Below, one piece after another: positions 39,550-44,761 of a stretch of DNA of 44,761 nt. Position 1 is the first letter of the stretch. Every line of letters starts with the position of its first letter. A program made the translations under genes and the position numbers. The DNA is from Gracilaria domingensis (Eukaryota > Rhodophyta > Florideophyceae > Gracilariales > Gracilariaceae). Under the pieces are notes generated by a model. That model worked only from the letters and a program-made list of their open reading frames with translations. It did no database searches and had not been told where the DNA came from. The stretch is taken from contig VCMS01000453.1 of assembly GCA_022539475.1 (NCBI GenBank), forward strand, positions 1-44,761. Reading direction: 5' to 3'.

Positions 39550-42100
39550 TTAGTGACGTTCTATCCAATTCTCCTCATGTAATCCTTCTTGCACAGACCT
39601 TTCCCTTACATCCCTTTCTGCAGTTATGTCGTAGACCATACGGTCTCCCCGACTACAGCATCCAACATAGCAATCCAGTACAGCTCCGAGCTTCTCAGAG
39701 ATCTCTCCCATAAACACATCTTCTCGGACAGCAAGGTACATTTTCCTTTTCGACGGAATCCAGTAAACCACAGTGCCCACCCGGTCATCATTTCCATGCC
39801 GCGCATCTTCAGCATTCGATGGGCCATTTCTGAACTCTGTTGGATAACTCTGCTGCATGCGGACCCTCACGGTCTTCAGTATACTCTCAAGTGCCAGTGG
39901 TAGATATTTCCCGAACAAGTTGGAGAACAACACTTGTCTCTTACCACCTCTCCCTCGTTCAGACTCTGTCGCGCGAACAACGGACGCTATCCAGGCATCA
40001 AGACGTGCCAGATTCATAATTGTTCCATCCACTGGATCCCTCTCTTCGGTATTCCTCGAACTTGTTTGTAAAACGTCGTAGCCCATGAACTCACGCAGCA
40101 TCTCCAAGCTCAGGCTGTTCCGAAAAAGCAAGTCACATGGTTCATCTTCGGTTGCATGATATGGGTTAAAGCCCGAGAAACATATATCTTCTACCTTCTG
40201 AGTTCTCTACGACGACAGAATCTCACATCCATTTGCATCTTTGGGTAGGAGTTTTTCACGTACCTCTCTGGTTTGTATTTCATACTTGTTCTGCTCCCTT
40301 TCATCATTTTTTATCGGGGTCCTTACAAGCATGTCGTAACCTAGTCCCATCAATAACTTCTCCTTCGTATGGCGTTTTCGAACACCTATTGCATCACTTA
40401 AAGCCTGTTTCAACCTTCTGCGCAAACAAATGTCGTGCGTTAACTGTTTCACACAGTCATCTTCCATTTTCATTCCTCGGATAGATTCCCAACGTGGCTT
40501 CATTACCTCCGTCTCCACAATTTGCATCAATAAATGGTCGCCTCCACCACGCACGGATGGCGTGTACGCCCTCATCTCCATGGCAAGATCCATTGGGCAC
40601 CGTGGCACTATCTCCTTCCCATCAACAACCAGCACACTGTCGTCTTTCTCAGGTCCAACTGTCTCACTTCGGTTGCCCCAGTTCCTTGCCGGTATACTCA
40701 TCTCGAAGCATAGCTCTCCTGTCTCGTCTTTGGCGTATTGAAGTATGGAGTCATAGACGGTCTTCGCAACACCAACAAACTCGTCGTTCACGTCAATGTT
40801 GTACCGCTTCCTGCTCTTGTTACTGTCACGTTCGTTCCTTTTCCCTCCACTTCTGAGAGCCTCTCTCAAAGAGTGTATGAGAACCTCTTGTTCTCTGACC
40901 TTAACCTCCAGTTGCTCTATGTTCTTCTGAGCAAGTCGTACGCTCATTTTCAGACTTTGCTTGTCCTCTATTGTACGATACAGATCTCCCTTCAGTTTCC
41001 CGATCTTTTCCAAAAGCTCGTATCGCGGAGTAAGGGATTCATCTTCATCTTCTTCCATTGCACCATGCAGGGAAAAGCTCCGTGACAAAGCACCATGATC
41101 AACATCTTTATCGTTCCATACTTCTCTACGGGCGTTTGCTATGACAGGTTGCCGATCGTTCCCCACCCGTCTATTCTCATTTCCATGGTTCGTCCTTCTT
41201 CTGACCTGATTGAACCTGTTTCTCTGTAGCTCACTTGTGACTGGTGTCGGTTGTATCTCGTCTTCGTCTTCGTCTTCATTGTGTCTGGACCCAATATAAG
41301 GGACGGAATCATGCCTGCCTTCGATGGGAGCCATATGCGTTGCATTTCCGGCGTCCACGTTATCGTTCGCTTCCACGTTATCCTTGTCCTCGACGTCACT
41401 TGGGATATCTACTGCGTCCGTGGACTCCCGCTCCTTTCTTCCACTGCCTTTCTTGGCACGAGAGACACCATCATTCATTTTCTCGTTCCTCTTCACTTTT
41501 CTCGAATCATAACTGTTACGTTCTGTTCCGGCACCGCATCTGGGTATCTCCCTATCCCCAGGTTCGGCTCTAGGTTCGGCTCTCACGATGGCGCAATCCA
41601 CGGTTTCCATCTCCGCATTGTCATCCGCAGTGCTCACCTTGTCGAAACAATCATCGATACGAGGACCTTCTGTTCCTACACTGCCTCTTGTCCTCCTTAC
41701 ATTCTGACGTACAGCCGTTCTTCTCTTATTTCCTTTCATCGCTTTGACATCTACATTTCCATCATCACTGACCCTTGGCTCTTCCATTGCAGCCATGTGG
41801 CGTGTAACAGGCCCACGCATTGCAATTCTTGGCTTGAACGGTTTCACTTACTGTGCGTTCCGTAGTGCATGTGGAAGCTCCTGACCTCCTTCTCGGTTTT
41901 ACTTCCGATACTGTAGATGAAGATTTTGGTTTGCGAAGTCCAGCACGAGGTGCTCGGCCTCGGCTACCTCTCCCATTAGTAGCACTACTTCGTGAGACGA
42001 CCGCGCTCCTACGTTTGGCCACCTCAGTATCCCAGCGCTCCGGCGGTTTCGATGCCTTTCGCGGTTTACCACCTGCATGCTCCGCACGTTGAGGGGCCAT
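39550..42100 (-). CDS. Unknown basic/coiled-coil protein gene converging on the transposase
   Basis: The likely start is ATG at 42100 (MAPQRAEHAGGK) with a Lys/Arg/Ser-rich exon 1 ending at donor ACA|GTAAGT (41852/41851). A second exon covers most of 41847-40207. Its translation has an acidic, low-complexity N-terminal half (DEDEDE, EDEDES), then a coiled coil of ~65 residues (LLEKIGKLKGDLYRTIEDK through LIHSLREALR) and a C-terminal domain of unknown fold. A TAG at 40207-40209 is followed in the same frame by a further stretch to TAA at 39550 (FRNSLSLEMLREFMGYDV). An 81-nt intron (40226-40146, GTGAGA ... CTTTAAC ... GAAG) would remove the stop in phase. The gene ends 16 bp from the transposase stop, tail to tail, so both may belong to one transposon. 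Confidence 0.6.
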
Positions 42101-42564
42101 CCGAGATCCTTCGGCCTTCGTGCGCGGTAGTATTACGGAACAGATATAGAAACGTGAACGATACTGAAGGTATATGATTGAGAGTGATATGTGAGGGTCA
42201 CGTACTCGGTGTGCAGGACTGATATGTGAAGGCGAGGGGAATTTAACCTCGTACTGCATATATGGAGAAAAGCATTCTGCAGCATTTGTGGCGGATCGGC
42301 ATTCAATTTTGGGACCTTTCCCGGGTCCATATTCCGGACTTGGTCCGATTTTCCCGGATGTTGCGCCCTGCATATACAAGTACGGCACTTTCAACGATCT
42401 TTCATACCACTATATGCATCAATATGTTACACAGTACAGCTTGAGTGTACATATGAGTAGTATTTCTGCAATCACAGCACAAGTGTTCAATACAATTTAC
42501 TTCAACAAAAAGCTTTTCTCACTACATTGAGCCCATACGAAGTTCAAGGACATTGTCTGAGAAC
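42101..42564. other. Intergenic region between two minus-strand genes
   Basis: It holds the promoter side of the gene starting at 42100 and the 3' flank of the SET ORF. Short + frames (42262-42444, 42288-42530) look spurious. GGATCGG and CGGGTCCATATTCCGGACTTGG form a loose local repeat at 42295-42350. No RNA gene is recognised. Confidence 0.4.
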
Positions 42565-43510
42565 CTAGGTTAACCTTTCCCAAGGATATGTGGGTCCATA
42601 GTCAACGTAAATTTCGTCGTGCTCCTTAATGTCCCTTGAGGCCGTGACTACGAGGAGTCTGAAGTTCTCCAAAAGCCCCAAAGTTGTAGCCTGATACTCT
42701 GTGGGCTGGCGAATGAATACATTTGGTTTGCGTGCCATGTTAGAATCCATTTCTTCCAATTCCTTGTCCTCATCACCTTCACGATATGACACGTCATTGA
42801 TATAGCTCGCTACAAAGAAAGGAGCAGGAACTATCCAGGCATGACCAGCGTTGACTTCAGTATCATAATGCGGGAGAGTGTTGTACATTTGCCCCTTCAC
42901 CCTCACTTGCATGCAATACTTCCTGAACCGAGATGCAGTGGCCCCCAGCATTCCGTCTCCATACGTCAAATGTGTGGTATTGCGTCGGCTTAGATCATGA
43001 TACACCAAGGTCCCATAAAAGTATCCAATAACCTCCCCTTCGGAAAACGCCCTACTCGTAAATACTCCATTTCCACTTGCTGCATGTTTGATATTCGACT
43101 TCTTCACATAGAGCCATAGCGATGTCGCCTCGACAGAGAGTAAAGTGTGACTGTCCAACGTAGTCATCTTCCCTTGTAAGGCAAGTGGCCACTCATGGAA
43201 CGGTTTCTCTTTGTACGTAGTGATAAGACCAGGTTCATTCCAATAGGTGGATAGGTACGACATGATATGGAATGGGAAAGATTGGTACGATGGGAATCCC
43301 TTGGGTGCATTCCATATAGTCGAAGTCTTTCGTTTCCGTTCAGGAAATTTGGCATCCACCACATAAGACGCTTGAACTACCTCATTCGTAACCGGTTCTT
43401 TCATCTCGAATTCATTGCGCCACACCTTTCTTGCGTAATGCACAATAGCATTGTGCTTGGCATGAGAGAAACACTGCTCATCTTGCTCACATCCAATGAA
43501 ACGCCGAGGC
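42565..43510 (-). CDS. SET-domain protein-methyltransferase part of a fused gene
   Basis: SET enzymes transfer methyl groups from S-adenosylmethionine to lysines. In the 292-codon frame the SET-N motif is SGNGVFTSRAF (residues 123-133) followed by GEVIGYFYGT. The pseudoknot strand is YINDVSYREG..KPNVFI (214-244), where NDV replaces the classical NHS, a variant common in divergent SET families. The final motif is DEIYVDYGPTY (276-286) with the Tyr of the DYG signature. It ends WERLT then TAG. Upstream, the same frame reads through 43443 into a methyltransferase-like FIGCEQDEQCFSHAKHNAI stretch. That stretch is the natural continuation of the neighbouring methyltransferase ORF in another frame. 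One indel near 43505 therefore separates the two halves of what was probably one protein. Confidence 0.82.
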
Positions 43511-44227
43511 CCTCAATATCCATACATGCCAGCGCGCACGAGAACGTCCCGGAGTAGAGATCAACAACAACACCCCCGGGTTTCGAGAACCTCGCTATTA
43601 GCTCCATCAGTAGCTGCCTCGACTTTTGTTCTGGACGAGCCTTCGCGGTTCGAATTCTTCTACCACTCTTCACTCTCCATCGGAGACTCTCCCCAGGCGT
43701 AAGATTTGGAACCTGGTCAATGATAGAATAGTGCCCAGGATAGCGAGCTGAAACGTAGTTGAAGTTCTGATAGTTCATCATTACCTTCTGTTCCGCGTAC
43801 GGGTTTCCATTCCTCACGCCATGCACGGCGTACTCCGTCGCCCCAAACAGGCGAGTAGTATTACGCGCAGGGTTCTTCAAGGGGTTCGAACGAGAACGAA
43901 TGAAGTTCATGGGCCTCGAATCCACTAAGAATGATGCGGTTTTCTTTCCGCTTGCGTCCTCCGACTTGTGCTCTCGCAAAATCTCTTCCCAATCTCCAAA
44001 CTGGTCGATACTGCAGAACAAAACGAAATGCCTTCCTGGTCGAAGCATGGATGCCATGATGTCCGCAGTATTTTCCATATCATCGTCAGCCAATTCGTCG
44101 TACTCGCTGTCGCGGATGCCATATGGTGGGTCTGTGAGCACGAACTGAACGTTGCCTTCCAAGATGTATCCGATGGGAAAATAGTACCATGGGCCTCCAC
44201 CAGTTCGTCATATCCGACACAATGCAT
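43460..44227 (-). CDS. Bacterial-type beta-class DNA amino-methyltransferase (DPPY), frame-broken
   Basis: The motif order is catalytic motif IV first (FVLTDPPYG, residues 7-15 of the 253-codon frame) and S-adenosylmethionine-binding motif I last (VVVDLYSGTFS, 198-208, followed by IEGLG and, in the next frame, FIGCEQDEQ). That order defines the beta class of N6-adenine/N4-cytosine DNA methyltransferases such as CcrM and M.HinfI. It differs from eukaryotic MT-A70 proteins, which carry DPPW. LRPGRHFVLFC (41-51) and a central variable region are as expected. Upstream, another frame (43925-44227) carries MHCVGYDELVEAHGTIF, probably the N-terminal continuation across a frameshift at about 44165. 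Whether it methylates DNA, and which base, is inference. Confidence 0.85.
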
Positions 44228-44761
44228 TTAGAATTGCTTCTCCATGCTTCCTCGCACCACATCTAGAGCATTTAACGTGCGCGTGTCATCAAAGTCATGA
44301 GGGGGGAGAACCCATCTGGAACGTTATCTTTCGCCCCAACAGAGGCACCAGGTGCATCACCTTCTTCATTGTCGCTATCGAGGATGACGATGACATCGGA
44401 GTTAACTGAGCTTTTCCCTGCGGCGTTCCTCTTGGAGGAGCTCGGAATCTGTATCGAGTCCTCAACCTTAACCGTGACGGTATTATTTCCTCCATCCTGC
44501 CCTGAAGGAGCGGCCCTAGGGATAAGTCGAGATGGTTGGAAGTTATGTACAGACATCGCTTGACGAATAGGAGACACGTACTCTTCGGAGAATACATTGA
44601 AACGGGGGTGGTACTCGTGCGGGGCGGCCAGGTCTGAAGCTTTCCAACAAACTCCATCTGACTTGGACATTTGGTATAGCGAGCCATTTTCAGCACAATC
44701 TTGCTTGGAAATCTGCCAAGAATTCCTCTTGCAAACATCCCGTAAGTTGCGTCGATAGTAT
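44228..44761 (-). CDS. N-terminal segment of the methyltransferase-SET gene with a SUMO-interaction-like motif (partial)
   Basis: The frame is open from the window edge to TAA at 44272, so the gene start lies outside. ATG at 44670 (MSKSDGVCWK) is internal or a possible start. It contains a Ser/Lys-rich stretch (SSSKRNAAGKSS) followed by SDVIVILDSDNEEGD, a textbook hydrophobic-acidic SUMO-interaction-like motif. After a six-base C/G homopolymer near 44301 the neighbouring frame continues as DDTRTLNALDVVRG towards the methyltransferase, interrupted by TAA near 44228. The frameshifts may be assembly errors or decay. Confidence 0.6.

Noticed and set aside
15800..44761. tRNA or rRNA genes
   Set aside because: I saw no cloverleaf-compatible A/B box pairs or rRNA-like conserved strings; apparent GTTCGAA strings fall inside coding frames.

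Overview
The window is eukaryotic nuclear DNA and is rich in transposable elements. The evidence is chromodomain Ty3/gypsy LTR retrotransposons, a Plavaka-like cut-and-paste transposase, short spliceosomal introns (GTAAGT donors, TGCTAAC-type branch sites, CAG/TAG acceptors, many only 49-100 nt) and a SET-domain protein. No bacterial operon signals are seen. A fungus or fungus-like microeukaryote fits best; a protist or alga is not excluded. The species cannot be named from the sequence.

Layout. (1) 1-15209 is an inverted, low-accuracy copy of 15800-28795. Most of it differs from the right half by scattered single-base insertions and deletions, and it carries a ~65-nt poly-C insertion. About 2200-4920 is nearly identical to its mirror. 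A 590-base N gap (15210-15799) separates the arms. I read the left half as an uncorrected or misjoined assembly copy rather than independent genes. (2) 15800-~29450 holds, left to right, three related LTR-retroelement segments on the + axis. Element A is RT-RNase H-integrase-chromodomain, then a 665-codon ANTISENSE ORF, a stem-loop, a polypurine tract and an LTR. Element B starts inside integrase, keeps a broken chromodomain, then has a 2.7 kb non-pol region with a dense array of CCC..GGG palindromes, and ends in the same stem-loop/polypurine/LTR signature. Element C is an antisense ORF related to the one in A. The order suggests A nested in B nested in C. (3) 29.5-34.2 kb has minus-strand genes: a coiled-coil protein, a ribulose-phosphate 3-epimerase C-terminal fragment and an unknown 571-codon ORF carrying a SUMO-interaction-like acidic motif. 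(4) 34.6-36.0 kb is an intron-dense minus-strand gene segment with a tandemly duplicated exon-intron block, one copy interrupted by a ~110-bp foldback element. (5) 36.4-42.1 kb has a Plavaka-like transposase (+) converging on an unknown basic/coiled-coil gene (-). (6) 42.5-44.76 kb is a broken minus-strand gene that appears to join an N-terminal SUMO-interaction-like segment, a bacterial-type beta-class (DPPY) DNA amino-methyltransferase and a SET domain.

Most notable candidates: the DPPY methyltransferase-SET fusion; the recurrent antisense ORF between pol and the 3' LTR; the covarying hairpin abutting the polypurine tract; the palindrome array; the conserved ~175-bp module present in opposite orientation in A and B; and the excess of in-frame TAG codons inside otherwise open frames.
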